26,909 nucleotides of DNA from Paenibacillus sp. oral taxon 786 str. D14 (GTDB lineage: Bacteria > Bacillota > Bacilli > Paenibacillales > Paenibacillaceae). The notes beneath the pieces are model-generated. The model worked only from the letters and a program-made list of their open reading frames with translations. It had not been told where the DNA came from and made no database searches. Where the stretch lies: NCBI RefSeq assembly GCF_000159955.1, contig NZ_GG695996.1, positions 24,241 to 51,149 of the forward strand. The letters run 5' to 3'. Position 1 is the first letter of the stretch; the number at the start of each line of letters is the position of its first letter. The position numbers and the translations under genes were made by a program. This document shows positions 1 through 7,847 of the stretch, one piece after another.

Positions 1-1461
1 GCAGGCCACGTCGCCGCGATCGTCACTGTTGCCGCCGGCGCGGGCGGCAACGTAGCGCACCACCGCAGCGGCCAGCGGGTGCAGGGAGCCGCGCTCCAGA
101 GCGGCGGCTACCGAGTAAAACCGCTGCGGCACATACGCGATCTCGCGCTGCACCTCCGGTTGCCCCTTCGTCAGGGTGCCGGTCTTATCGAACGCGATCG
201 CGTCCAACTTCCCGAGCTGCTCCAGATGCACGCCGCCCTTGACGAGCACGCCGAGCCGCGCACATCGGGTCATCCCGCTGACCAACGGGATCGGCGAGGA
301 TAGCACAAGGGCGCAAGGGCAGCCAACGATCAGGATGGCTAAGCCTTCATAGATCCATTTCATCCACGGCTGCCCGAACAGCAGCGGCGGAGCCAGCACC
401 ACAAGCGCCGCCAGAATCATGATGGCCGGCGTATACCACTTGGCGAACCGATCAATAAACAGTTCGGTTGGCGTCTTCTTATCCTGCGCCTCCTGCACAA
501 GATGCATGATTTTGGCCAGGGATGAGTCTTCGTATGGTTTATCGATCCGGACTTGAAGCAGACCTTCGGAATTGATGCTGCCGCCGAATACCGGCATTCC
601 GGGCTGTTTCGTGACCGGAATCGATTCGCCGGTAATGGCTGCTTCGTTGACGGCGCTCGTCCCTTCCAGGACCGTGCCGTCCGAAGGGATCTTTTCCCCG
701 GCTCGGACGAGAACGATATCGTTTGCTTTCAGCCGCGCGATCGGGACGATCGATTCCCGTCCATCCTGAACAACGATCGCTTCCTTTGGAGCGGCATCCA
801 GCAGCGCTGACAGCGAGCGGCGGGCGCGGCTCATGCCATAGCCCTCCAGCAGCTCGTTCAGACCAAACAATATCGCGACCAGCGTCGCCTCTTTCCATTC
901 CCCGATGATCACCGCACCGGTTAAGGCTACGGTCATGAGCGTATCCATGTTGAATTTCAATCGGAGCAGGTTACGCAAACCGCGCAGGAACGTGGTGTAC
1001 CCGCTGAGAACAATGGCAGCCAGGTAACATGCAATCTGTACGGCATTTGGCATGTCGAGCACAAACGTCCCCCCGTAGATCACGGCGGAAATCACCAGCA
1101 GCCATAGTCCCAGGCGGCTTTCATGTTCTTGCGGTTCACTGTTGTTTCCAGGTTCTGTGGCCTTCTGGGAGACTGCTTCCGAGGCAGCCGCAGCCGCCGT
1201 TCCGTCAGCGGAGCTGGGACCCGGTAAGACTAAGGTTGCTCCGTCCCTTTTCAAAATCCGCTCCACCTGCTTCAAATCCACAGCGGGATCGATGAGCAGG
1301 CGCCCGCTATTATATAGAAGAGAGGCATCCTTCCCGTGATCCAGGCGCTGGATTTCCTCCTGCATCTCCCTGGCACAATTCGCGCAGGACAACCCTTGAA
1401 CACGATACTCTATGCGACGGTTCTCACCGGGCGTTTGATTTTTTTCCACAGTCGGATTCAT
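1..1461 (-). CDS. cadA: Heavy-metal-translocating P1B-type ATPase, CadA-like (3' end cut by window)
   Basis: The first 487 residues of a metal-exporting P-type ATPase; the C-terminal part lies beyond the window edge. A heavy-metal-associated domain with a CANC pair (Cys26, Cys29) is followed by a linker rich in Ala, Ser and Glu (about 80-115), membrane helices from about 118, the actuator loop with TGES (278-281), the transmembrane CPC motif (381-383) typical of Zn/Cd/Pb pumps, and the phosphorylation motif DKTGT (425-429, Asp425). An HP pair at 461-462 is the nucleotide-domain histidine of this family. The start ATG overlaps the stop of the upstream regulator by four bases (ATGA), so the two are translationally coupled. 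The CPC motif and the CadC-type regulator point to Cd/Zn/Pb efflux, although the exact metal cannot be read from sequence. Confidence 0.95.
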   Translation of the reverse strand, partial: MNPTVEKNQTPGENRRIEYRVQGLSCANCAREMQEEIQRLDHGKDASLLYNSGRLLIDPAVDLKQVERILKRDGATLVLPGPSSADGTAAAAASEAVSQKATEPGNNSEPQEHESRLGLWLLVISAVIYGGTFVLDMPNAVQIACYLAAIVLSGYTTFLRGLRNLLRLKFNMDTLMTVALTGAVIIGEWKEATLVAILFGLNELLEGYGMSRARRSLSALLDAAPKEAIVVQDGRESIVPIARLKANDIVLVRAGEKIPSDGTVLEGTSAVNEAAITGESIPVTKQPGMPVFGGSINSEGLLQVRIDKPYEDSSLAKIMHLVQEAQDKKTPTELFIDRFAKWYTPAIMILAALVVLAPPLLFGQPWMKWIYEGLAILIVGCPCALVLSSPIPLVSGMTRCARLGVLVKGGVHLEQLGKLDAIAFDKTGTLTKGQPEVQREIAYVPQRFYSVAAALERGSLHPLAAAVVRYVAARAGGNSDDRGDVAC

Positions 1462-1832
1462 TCGTTCATCCGCTCCTTCTGATGCTCCAGCGTCATGGCC
1501 ACCAGCGTCTGAATATGATGGTCGCTTAACGAATAGTAGACGTTCTTGCCTTCTTTGCGCGATTTGGCGATATGGAGTGCCTTCAGCTGGCGCAGGTGAT
1601 GGGAAGCCGTCGCCACGGAGACGTCGAGTAAATCGGCGATATCGCAGACGCATAGCTCCTGGTGCTGCAAATAATAAGCGATCTTCACCCGGTTCGGATC
1701 GGATAATGCCTTAAAAATCTGGACCATTCCGTTCACGTCCCGCTCCTCCAGACTATCCCGGAGCCCGTTCATGCGGGTGGTTTCGGTGCAGGTCTGCTCG
1801 CACACATCTGCGGTCTCTACCGAATCGGCCAT
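1458..1832 (-). CDS. cadC: ArsR/SmtB-family metal-sensing repressor, CadC type
   Basis: A 124-residue winged-helix repressor that should release its operators when it binds soft metals, switching on the downstream efflux ATPase. Both metal sites known from Staphylococcus aureus CadC are visible. The N-terminal/alpha-3 thiolate site is Cys11, Cys15, Cys61 and Cys63 (in ELCVCDIADLL). The alpha-5 site is Asp104, His106, His117 and Glu120, with the same spacing as CadC Asp101/His103/His114/Glu117. The recognition helix is VSVATASHHLRQLK (71-84). The ATG at 1832 is preferred because AAAGGAGGT stands just upstream; a TTG at 1856 would add eight residues but would put the Shine-Dalgarno inside the gene and the start inside the operator. 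Confidence 0.95.
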   Translation of the reverse strand: MADSVETADVCEQTCTETTRMNGLRDSLEERDVNGMVQIFKALSDPNRVKIAYYLQHQELCVCDIADLLDVSVATASHHLRQLKALHIAKSRKEGKNVYYSLSDHHIQTLVAMTLEHQKERMNE

Positions 1833-1850
1833 GGATCGTCGACCTCCTTT

Positions 1851-1923
1851 ATTCAAATCAGCGTTTGAATGATATAGTTTAAGTATAAGCGATCTTATAG
1901 AATATTCAAAGATTCTTTTGAAT
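1851..1923 (-). promoter_or_regulatory. cad promoter flanked by two identical CadC-type operators
   Basis: Two perfect inverted repeats of the form ATTCAAA-N6-TTTGAAT lie at 1851-1870 and 1904-1923. On the minus strand, a -35 TTGAAT (1904-1909) inside the distal operator and a -10 TATACT (1882-1887) are 16 bp apart, and the proximal operator covers the expected transcription start. The half-site resembles the TCAAA-N6-TTTGA core of the cad operator. Bound repressor would block both the -35 and the start point. The next ribosome binding site begins right at the proximal operator edge, so the leader is short. Confidence 0.85.
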
Positions 1924-1979
1924 GTTACGGCAACGAGTTCAGGGGCTTTTCTGCCCCTATATGGTTCTTTTCGCGCCTC

Positions 1980-2008
1980 TTTACGGGATTATCCCTTTTG
2001 TTCAGAAG
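1980..2008 (+). repeat. Dispersed repeat with GATTATCCC core, copy A
   Basis: A 29-base stretch matching two others in this window (9571-9599 plus strand and 9670-9698 minus strand). It matches the 9670-9698 copy at 23 of 29 positions by eye, including GATTATCCCTTTTG. Weak similarity extends about 30 bases upstream (the CCTATATGGTTCTTTT stretch). A small AGGGGC/GCCCCT hairpin lies just before it at 1941-1958. Apart from this repeat and the inverted repeats at 2028-2059, nothing was recognised in 1924-2150. Confidence 0.5.
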
Positions 2009-2027
2009 GGGATCGGGGAAGGAGAGC

Positions 2028-2059
2028 TTAGAAGGTAACCTTCTGAGGAGACCTTCTAA
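2028..2059. promoter_or_regulatory. Nested inverted repeats TTAGAAGGT / ACCTTCT / ACCTTCTAA
   Basis: TTAGAAGGT (2028-2036) is followed by ACCTTCT (2038-2044) and by ACCTTCTAA (2051-2059). The first arm can pair with either of the other two, which gives mutually exclusive structures or a three-half-site operator. It lies about 95 bases upstream of the small reading frame at 2153. Whether it acts as DNA (operator) or RNA (alternative hairpins) cannot be told. No clear promoter was identified around it. Confidence 0.4.
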
Positions 2060-2152
2060 AGAGACCTTGTAATTGAGCGGAGTGAGCGGACTTTAAAATA
2101 GGAACGAGTGCGGACCTATATCAATCGATCCCAAAGTGAGGAGGGCTGCATC

Positions 2153-2263
2153 GTGAGTGAGGCGGACTATATTAAGGCGATCGCTGACTTCATCGAAGCG
2201 AACATCCGGGCATCGCAAACAAGCAGCCAAACCGCTTCGTCTCTTCCTGATGCAACGGGATAA
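2153..2263 (+). CDS. Small protein of unknown function, 36 residues
   Basis: A GTG-started frame with a good Shine-Dalgarno (GAGGAGGG, about 7 bases upstream). It encodes a short protein beginning MSEADYIKAIADFIEANI, an amphipathic helix followed by a Ser/Gln/Thr-rich tail. The beginning resembles the helical start (DYI..I.D.IE..L) seen at the N terminus of some AraC-type regulators, so it could be a remnant of such a gene. It stops 27 bases before the convergent glycosylase gene ends. There is no family assignment; the evidence is the ribosome binding site and the inverted repeats upstream. Confidence 0.35.
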   Translation: MSEADYIKAIADFIEANIRASQTSSQTASSLPDATG

Positions 2264-2289
2264 TGGTCAAAAAGGATCGGACGGACGAC

Positions 2290-2988
2290 CTAGGTGTCGG
2301 TAGCGATAGCGTCTCCTGACCAAACCTCGGCCTGCTTGTCGATGACCGACACATAGGGGTTGCCGTGAAAATAAAACCGCCACGGCTTCGCCGCATACTC
2401 CTCCGCATACGCGATGCCGATGCGTGGCGCCTGGACGATCGCCTCACCGGCTCCCGATCCCTCCGACATCGACCCGCCTTCGAGCCAAAGCGGTCCGCCG
2501 GGCTGATCGAGCGGCAAGCCGTTCAGCGCTTTGCTGATGTCCAGCGCGCGGCACAGCTTGCCGGGACCGCCCGATAGGTCCGCCGGCTTGCGGGCGGCCG
2601 TACCGCGATAGCGGCGCATCGCCGCTTCATCTGCCGGGGACAAGGGCTCGACGGCACGGATCAGCACGGCTTGCGGGTCACCCTCCGTGCCAGTTACGAC
2701 GTTCAGGCAGTTATACATGCCGTAAATCAGATAGACGTAGGCCGTTCCGCCGGGGCCAAACATGATGTCCGTCCGCGCTGTACGTCGTCCTCCGTAGGCA
2801 TGACTGCCTTTGTCATGAATGCCGCCGTAGCTTTCCGTCTCCACAATGCGGCAGCGAATGTCGCCTTCTTCCGTACGGCGGACAAGCGTCTGTCCGAGCA
2901 GACGGGGGGCGGCCTCCAGGGCCGTCAATCGATAAAAAGCCGGGGGCAACGGCGCCCCCGGTTTGATTAGTTTCAAGATAGGGTCCAT
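2290..2988 (-). CDS. 3-methyladenine DNA glycosylase (AAG/MPG family)
   Basis: A 232-residue monofunctional base-excision glycosylase that removes alkylated purines such as 3-methyladenine and hypoxanthine. Family signatures run in order: LLGQTLVRR (31-39), the catalytic-glutamate segment RIVETESYGG (47-56), SHAYGGRRTARTDIMFGPGG (62-81), AYVYLIYGMYNCLNVVT (83-99), and AVLIRAVEPL (107-116). The length fits the family (about 190-240). An ATG at 3012 would add eight residues but has no ribosome binding site; the ATG at 2988 has AAGGAG upstream with rather long spacing (about 12), so the start is moderately uncertain. The gene appears to stand alone between pbpG and the small 2153 frame. Confidence 0.92.
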   Translation of the reverse strand: MDPILKLIKPGAPLPPAFYRLTALEAAPRLLGQTLVRRTEEGDIRCRIVETESYGGIHDKGSHAYGGRRTARTDIMFGPGGTAYVYLIYGMYNCLNVVTGTEGDPQAVLIRAVEPLSPADEAAMRRYRGTAARKPADLSGGPGKLCRALDISKALNGLPLDQPGGPLWLEGGSMSEGSGAGEAIVQAPRIGIAYAEEYAAKPWRFYFHGNPYVSVIDKQAEVWSGDAIATDT

Positions 2989-3079
2989 CGATAAGGAAGT
3001 CTCCTTGAACATTTTTTAACTATGGATTGCTTCCTTATATCGTAAAAACTTTTTCATGCGTTGTCCAACTCCTGCCGCG

Positions 3080-5155
3080 CTAATCCATCCACCAGCGCTT
3101 CAGATCTTCCCACCAGGAGTGACTTTCTTTCTTCTGCTCCTCGGCTGGAGGCGGCACCGGCTCGGCTTCGCCTTCCCCGTGTGCAGTGCAGTACTCCGTT
3201 GGCTCCGTTCCCTCAATGAACACTTCCAGCTTCTTGTCCGGGCAATCCTTCGTGGCGAGCAGACCCGTTTCCGGATCGATGTATACGCTGACCACCCCGT
3301 CAGGGATTGGGAAGATCTTCGGAGGTACTTTTTCCAACGCTTTCTCCGTGTATTTGGCGAAGATCGGCGCGGCTTTGCGCGACTCCGTGGTGCCAAGCGT
3401 CTTGCCCTTGTCATAACCGACCCAAACGGCCGTCGACAGCTCCGGCGTAAAGCCGACGAGCCAGGCGTCCGTGCTGGTCGTCCCGGTTTTGCCGGCGACC
3501 GGCCGTTTGATTTCGTTGGAGACGCGGTTGCCCGTACCTCCGGTTTCAAACACGCTCTCCATCAAATGCGTCAGCACGTAGGCGGCGGAAGCCTCCACGA
3601 CCTGCTCGCTTTTGGCCGGTTTGGCCTCGTATAACACGCGCCCGCTGGCATCGGTAATCTTCAGCACTGCCACCGGTTTGACGCTGCGGCCCTGGTTGCT
3701 GATCACCGCAAACGCCGTGGCCATTTCGAACGGGCTGACCGGCGACGTGCCCAGTGCAAGAGAAGGAACGGCTTGCAGCGGGCTGGTGATGCCCATTTTC
3801 CGCCCCATTTCGATGACCTGCTCGGCCCCCACCGTCAAAATCGTATTGACCGCATAGATATTGTCTGAAGCTGCAATCGCTTGCCGCATATCGATTTCGC
3901 CCAGATATTTGTCGCCGAAGTTTTTCGGACTGTACGTTTTGCGGTTGTCGTCATAATGGAACAGTGTCGGTTGACTGCTAAATTTGCTGGCACTGGTCAT
4001 TTTTCTCGAAGAGAGTGCTGTGAGATACATAATGGGCTTAAAGCTGGAGCCGGGCTGCCGCGTTGTGGCGAAGACATGGTTGTATTGACTTTTCTTGTAA
4101 TTGACGCCGCCAACCATCGCTTTGATGTAGCCGTTGCGTGGATCGATGGAGATGAGAGCGGCCTCCAGATCCGGCGAGTTTGCCAGCTCCGAAGCCACCG
4201 CCGCTTCCGCTGCCTGCTGGGCATCCGGATCCAGCGTCGTGTAGATGTTCAGCCCGCCATGCTCAAGCAGCGTCTCGTCGAAGCCAAGCTCGCCGACCAC
4301 CACATTGCGAATATAATCGCGGAAATAAGGAGCTTTATCGGTGGGACTTGGCTGCTTCGGCGATTGGAAGTTCAGGATGGCTTCATAAGCCTCATCGGCT
4401 TCCTGCTGTGTGATCCCACCCGTGGCGACCATCGCCGACAGCACGGTACGCTGGCGATCCTTGGCGTTCTTCATATGATTAAACGGCGAATAATAGGTGG
4501 GGCCTTTCGGGACCCCGGCTAACATCGCGCTTTCGGCCAGGCTCAGATCCTTAGCTGGTTTTCCGAAATACATCTGGGCCGCGGCTTCAATTCCATACGC
4601 GCCGTGTCCGTAATAAATTTCGTTGAGGTACATGCGCAAAATGTCGTCTTTGGAGTATTTCATCTCCAACTGAGCGGTGTACATCGCTTCCTTGATTTTC
4701 CGTGACCAGGTCCGTTCATGCGATAGATACAAATTCCGCGCCAGTTGCTGGGTTAAGGTGCTCGCTCCTTGGACAGTGCCCATTTCCTTGAGATTCACCA
4801 GGGCTGCCCGGGCCATCCCTTTCAAATCAAAGCCAAAATGGTTGTAAAACTGCCGGTCTTCGGTCGCTAGCGTCGCTTTGATCAGCCAAGGTGAGATGTC
4901 TTGCAGATCCACGCTTTCCCGGTTCTTCCCGCCATCGGAAAACACCGCGATCGTCTCTCCCCGGCTGTTGATTAGCTGCGAGTTCCGGTCCGATCCGGCG
5001 AGGGGCAGCTCGGCTTGGGACAAGTAGAGGAGCAGGATGCCGACAGCGCATAGGCCAAGTAAACCCGTGCCGACCATCAGCTTGAACAGCAGAAGCCACG
5101 GACGGCGAGGTTTACGTTTATGATGATGTCGATCACTGCGAACGAGTTTCTGCAC
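3080..5155 (-). CDS. pbpG: Class A penicillin-binding protein (transglycosylase/transpeptidase), PbpG type
   Basis: A 691-residue bifunctional peptidoglycan synthase. It has a basic cytoplasmic N terminus (HHHKRKPRR), a membrane anchor at about 20-45, and a GT51 transglycosylase with ATEDRQF (Glu99), QGASTLTQQLARNLY (129-143), RKIKEA and LNEIYYG. The transpeptidase has SSFK (370-373, nucleophile Ser370), SDN (430-432) and KTGT (556-559). The C terminus is acidic, then Pro/Lys/Trp rich. The start is a GTG with AAAGGAGAG seven bases upstream. The length and the divergent speE match the B. subtilis ywhE(pbpG)-speE arrangement. PbpG (PBP2d) is a forespore-expressed spore-wall enzyme there, and the sigma-G-like promoter found here agrees with that role. 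Confidence 0.93.
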   Translation of the reverse strand: MQKLVRSDRHHHKRKPRRPWLLLFKLMVGTGLLGLCAVGILLLYLSQAELPLAGSDRNSQLINSRGETIAVFSDGGKNRESVDLQDISPWLIKATLATEDRQFYNHFGFDLKGMARAALVNLKEMGTVQGASTLTQQLARNLYLSHERTWSRKIKEAMYTAQLEMKYSKDDILRMYLNEIYYGHGAYGIEAAAQMYFGKPAKDLSLAESAMLAGVPKGPTYYSPFNHMKNAKDRQRTVLSAMVATGGITQQEADEAYEAILNFQSPKQPSPTDKAPYFRDYIRNVVVGELGFDETLLEHGGLNIYTTLDPDAQQAAEAAVASELANSPDLEAALISIDPRNGYIKAMVGGVNYKKSQYNHVFATTRQPGSSFKPIMYLTALSSRKMTSASKFSSQPTLFHYDDNRKTYSPKNFGDKYLGEIDMRQAIAASDNIYAVNTILTVGAEQVIEMGRKMGITSPLQAVPSLALGTSPVSPFEMATAFAVISNQGRSVKPVAVLKITDASGRVLYEAKPAKSEQVVEASAAYVLTHLMESVFETGGTGNRVSNEIKRPVAGKTGTTSTDAWLVGFTPELSTAVWVGYDKGKTLGTTESRKAAPIFAKYTEKALEKVPPKIFPIPDGVVSVYIDPETGLLATKDCPDKKLEVFIEGTEPTEYCTAHGEGEAEPVPPPAEEQKKESHSWWEDLKRWWMD

Positions 5156-5211
5156 GAGGGGACTCTCCTTTCCGATCCTATAGCAAATCCGTGCTGCGAA
5201 CGTCTAAAGTT

Positions 5212-5241
5212 TAGTATGGGAAAGTTTGGGAGAGATCATTC
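5212..5241 (-). promoter_or_regulatory. Forespore (sigma G/sigma F) type promoter for pbpG
   Basis: On the minus strand GAATG (5237-5241) and CATACTA (5212-5218) are separated by exactly 18 bases. This fits the B. subtilis sigma G form GHATR-N18-CATWHTA. It lies about 57 bases upstream of the pbpG GTG, in the only gap from which that gene could be transcribed. Sigma F and sigma G motifs overlap, so either factor could be responsible. Confidence 0.6.
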
Positions 5242-5298
5242 ACGCCAGAAGCCGTGCCTGCGCTGTTATTTCGGGAGATGTGTTATTATTTTTTCGTT

Positions 5299-5307
5299 TG
5301 GTACAAT
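5299..5307 (+). promoter_or_regulatory. Extended -10 promoter for speE
   Basis: TGG-TACAAT is an extended -10 element 63 bases upstream of the speE ATG. No good -35 hexamer is visible at 16-18 bp, but a T-rich run precedes it. The rest of the divergent 5156-5369 gap is occupied by the pbpG promoter. Confidence 0.5.
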
Positions 5308-5369
5308 ATAGGAAATGATGTTTGAGCTGACATGCGCGAATCATGATCATAGGAAAGAAGGTTGATAGC

Positions 5370-6197
5370 ATGGAATTATGGTTTACGGAGAAGCAAACCC
5401 CGGTTTTTGGGATCACGGCAAAAATACGCGAAACGCTGGTTACGGAAAAAACGGAGTATCAGGACTTGGCGATGTTAGATACGGAGGAATTTGGCCGGAT
5501 GCTCGTCTTGGACGGCATGGTTATGACAACCATCAAGGATGAATTCGTATATCACGAAATGATGGCGCATCCGGCGTTGTTCACCCATCCGAATCCGAAG
5601 CGGGTGCTCGTCGTTGGCGGCGGGGACGGCGGGGTCATTCGCGAGGTGATCAAGCATCCTGAAGTGGGGCAGGCCGTGTTGGTCGAGATTGACGGCAAGG
5701 TCATTGAATATTCCAAGAAATATTTGCCGGAAATTGCCGGGGGGCTGGACAATCCGCGGGTGGACGTACAGGTCGCTGACGGCTACATGCATATTATTGA
5801 AAGCAAAAATCAATACGACGTCATCATGGTCGATTCTACCGAACCGGTGGGGCCGGCGGCGCCTTTGTTCGAGCGTGGATTTTATCAAGGCATCTATGAA
5901 GCGTTAAAAGACGATGGCATCTTCGTAGCCCAGACCGATAACCCTTGGTTCAAAGCGGATTTGATCCAAAAGGTGAACAAAGACGTCAAAGAGATATTCC
6001 CGATCGTTCGCGTATACGGCGCCAACATTCCGACATACCCAAGCGGGCTGTGGACGTTCACGATGGGCAGCAAGGTTTATGATCCATTGCAGGTGGACGA
6101 GACGAAGATCCCCGAGCTGGACACCAAATATTATACGCCGCGCCTCCACAAGGCCGCATTTGTGCTTCCTAAATTCGTTGAAGACCTTGTAAAGTAA
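5370..6197 (+). CDS. speE: Spermidine synthase (polyamine aminopropyltransferase)
   Basis: A 275-residue enzyme that transfers aminopropyl from decarboxylated S-adenosylmethionine to putrescine, giving spermidine. It is very close to B. subtilis SpeE along its whole length, from the N-terminal ELWFTEKQT to the C-terminal [16 protein letters not shown]. Key motifs are the cofactor glycine loop VVGGGDGG (81-88), EID (106-108), VADGY (135-139), the catalytic DSTEP (155-159) and QTDNPWF. The ATG at 5370 is chosen because AAGAAGG lies eight bases upstream and the family starts here; an in-frame ATG at 5343 has no support. The agmatinase gene speB, which follows speE in B. subtilis, is not here; an unrelated unknown gene follows. 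Confidence 0.97.
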   Translation: MELWFTEKQTPVFGITAKIRETLVTEKTEYQDLAMLDTEEFGRMLVLDGMVMTTIKDEFVYHEMMAHPALFTHPNPKRVLVVGGGDGGVIREVIKHPEVGQAVLVEIDGKVIEYSKKYLPEIAGGLDNPRVDVQVADGYMHIIESKNQYDVIMVDSTEPVGPAAPLFERGFYQGIYEALKDDGIFVAQTDNPWFKADLIQKVNKDVKEIFPIVRVYGANIPTYPSGLWTFTMGSKVYDPLQVDETKIPELDTKYYTPRLHKAAFVLPKFVEDLVK

Positions 6198-6265
6198 AAT
6201 ACGTCGTTCGGACTATAAATGGCCTGTTTAAAGTGTGATAGTATGATTTATATCACTACTTTCAC

Positions 6266-7273
6266 ATGGGACAAGGCGGGATTCTTATCAGAAGGAATAA
6301 CCCGGCCCGAAGCATGCTTGCGGGCCTGACGATGATTATTGTGGTTATGGTGGCGGGCTGGCTCTTTTACGGTCGCCCTGATGCACCTTCCGGCGGTTCA
6401 ACGGAAACGCCGGTGCAAGCTCCGACGGCGGTTACAGGAGAAGCTTCAGACGTTGCGAACAACGACATTGCCGCTGATTCGCCGTATTTGTTGGACCATC
6501 TTCCCTTTAAGGAAGAGGAGGTCCTCGCGATTACTGCCGGGGGAAACGGCAAGAACGCCCGTATTCCTGCGGAACGGCAATTCGTCTTGTTGGAATCGCT
6601 GCGTTATACAGATATGAAGAGTGCGCTTGCGGGTCCGATGCCGGCGGCTTCCCGGAAGCCGATTGTTCTGCAGTTTAAGCTGGCGGACACGCACTATGAG
6701 CTGACCTATGATTTAACCAGCAATGCTTTTGAGTATCAAGGGAAATATTACTACGCTGACGACCGGGTGCTGCTGTTGATGCAAGGGCTGTTCCGTGAGC
6801 GGGAGGAGTTGGCTTCGTTGGACGCACTGCTGGAGCAAGCAAGGGTTGAGCAAGAGAAGGAAACCTCGGTTGATCCGGATGCGGCTCCTGCCGCTCCGCT
6901 GGACGGGGAGGCCGCGCAGGTCGATGGGCTCGACTTCGACGGCTGGGAGCAGCGATTGGCCGAGTCTCCGCCTGAGGAGATCGTTTGGGCCAAGCCTTTC
7001 TATGACGACGGCACTGGCCAGGTGAAAGAAGCCCGTTTATTTAAGGACGGGGTGTTGGAGTTGAATCGGATGATCGTTTTTACCCGGCCGGATCACCAGT
7101 GCGCGGCCGGCGTGAAGACGGGGATCAGCACGGATGACGTTACGAAGAAGCTAGGGACGAAGGCGCTGAAGCTGGAGAGCCGCTGGAGCTATAAAGTCGG
7201 GGATTATTTCCGGTTTCATGTATATTTTATGGATGGCAAAGTTAAATACCTCGCATTAAGTCAACCTTTGTAG
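6266..7273 (+). CDS. Membrane-anchored protein of unknown function
   Basis: A 335-residue protein with a basic N terminus, one membrane helix at about 17-35 (AGLTMIIVVMVAGWLFYG) and a large part presumably outside the cell. A Pro/Ala/Thr-rich linker (38-70) follows, then a globular region (75-185), an Ala/Asp/Glu-rich linker (about 195-225) and a C-terminal domain. That domain contains GVKTGISTDDVTKKLGTKALK, reminiscent of the helix pair of BamE/SmpA-like folds, which is only a suggestion. No lipobox was seen. It lies 68 bases after speE and is closed by a strong terminator, so it may share the speE transcript. The start lacks a convincing Shine-Dalgarno, and the true N terminus could differ slightly. 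The function is not recognised. Confidence 0.8.
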   Translation: MGQGGILIRRNNPARSMLAGLTMIIVVMVAGWLFYGRPDAPSGGSTETPVQAPTAVTGEASDVANNDIAADSPYLLDHLPFKEEEVLAITAGGNGKNARIPAERQFVLLESLRYTDMKSALAGPMPAASRKPIVLQFKLADTHYELTYDLTSNAFEYQGKYYYADDRVLLLMQGLFREREELASLDALLEQARVEQEKETSVDPDAAPAAPLDGEAAQVDGLDFDGWEQRLAESPPEEIVWAKPFYDDGTGQVKEARLFKDGVLELNRMIVFTRPDHQCAAGVKTGISTDDVTKKLGTKALKLESRWSYKVGDYFRFHVYFMDGKVKYLALSQPL

Positions 7274-7298
7274 GCCACATCAGGCCTTGACGGGAGAG

Positions 7299-7330
7299 AA
7301 GGAGCCGCTGCAGCAACGGCTCCTTTTTTT
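7299..7330 (+). terminator. Rho-independent terminator after the 6266-7273 gene
   Basis: A stem of GGAGCCG (7301-7307) with CGGCTCC (7317-7323), lengthened by A-T pairs, has a 9-base loop and is followed by seven T residues. It separates the speE unit from ywiB-argS. Confidence 0.9.
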
Positions 7331-7360
7331 GCCTAAAGGGGGCGTTGTACCGCATATGTA

Positions 7361-7389
7361 TTGAATTGCCGGGGCGAACTGGCTATAGT
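7361..7389 (+). promoter_or_regulatory. Sigma-A promoter of ywiB-argS
   Basis: TTGAAT (7361-7366) and TATAGT (7384-7389) with a 17-bp spacer, about 38 bases upstream of the first start codon. The short leader has no obvious T-box, so argS here does not seem to be under tRNA-sensing control. Confidence 0.75.
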
Positions 7390-7427
7390 AGTACAGTAAG
7401 GATCGATGTCGGAAGGAGTTTTGACCT

Positions 7428-7847
7428 ATGCCGGAGACCAAGCCGGTAAGCCTTGTGCTGACGAGCCGACAGGGAACGGAAGAAACGGTGCAGCACCTGC
7501 GGGGAGATATTATCCGCCGGAGCGACACCTTATACATCCGCTATGAAGAACCAGATCCGGGGCCGGATGGTGCCAAGACGCGCACGATGATTAAACTATC
7601 TGGCAACGAGCTGAAAATCATACGCCACGGAGGCGTAGAGGCCGAGCAAACCTTCCGCAGCGGCAGCCGGATACCAGGGTTTTACCGCTCGCCCTTTACC
7701 CGGTTTAACCTGTCTACCGACACCGTAAAGCTGGAATCCCGATGGGACGGGGCGGTTGGTCAGGTGATCTGGGAATACGATTTATACGTGTTTGAGGAAC
7801 TATCAGGACGTTTTGAACTCAGTCTATATATACAGGAGGACGTTTAA
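7428..7847 (+). CDS. ywiB: DUF1934 family protein, YwiB-like
   Basis: A 139-residue protein that alternates short strands (VSLVLTSRQG, DTLYIRYEEP, MIKLSGNELKIIRHG, FNLSTDTVKLESRW, GQVIWEYDLYVF, GRFELSLYI), consistent with the beta-barrel DUF1934 family. The ATG has GGAAGGAG upstream. The stop TAA is directly followed by the argS ATG, the same pairing as ywiB-argS in B. subtilis, which supports the family call. The biochemical function of this family is unknown to me; close coupling to argS suggests a housekeeping role. Confidence 0.85.
   Translation: MPETKPVSLVLTSRQGTEETVQHLRGDIIRRSDTLYIRYEEPDPGPDGAKTRTMIKLSGNELKIIRHGGVEAEQTFRSGSRIPGFYRSPFTRFNLSTDTVKLESRWDGAVGQVIWEYDLYVFEELSGRFELSLYIQEDV

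Noticed and set aside
3881..4522. 213-codon plus-strand frame inside pbpG
   Set aside because: Antisense shadow of a fully supported PBP gene with no ribosome binding site or recognisable domain.
7390..7427. T-box riboswitch before ywiB-argS
   Set aside because: The leader is only about 35 bases and lacks the T-box sequence and a specifier stem.
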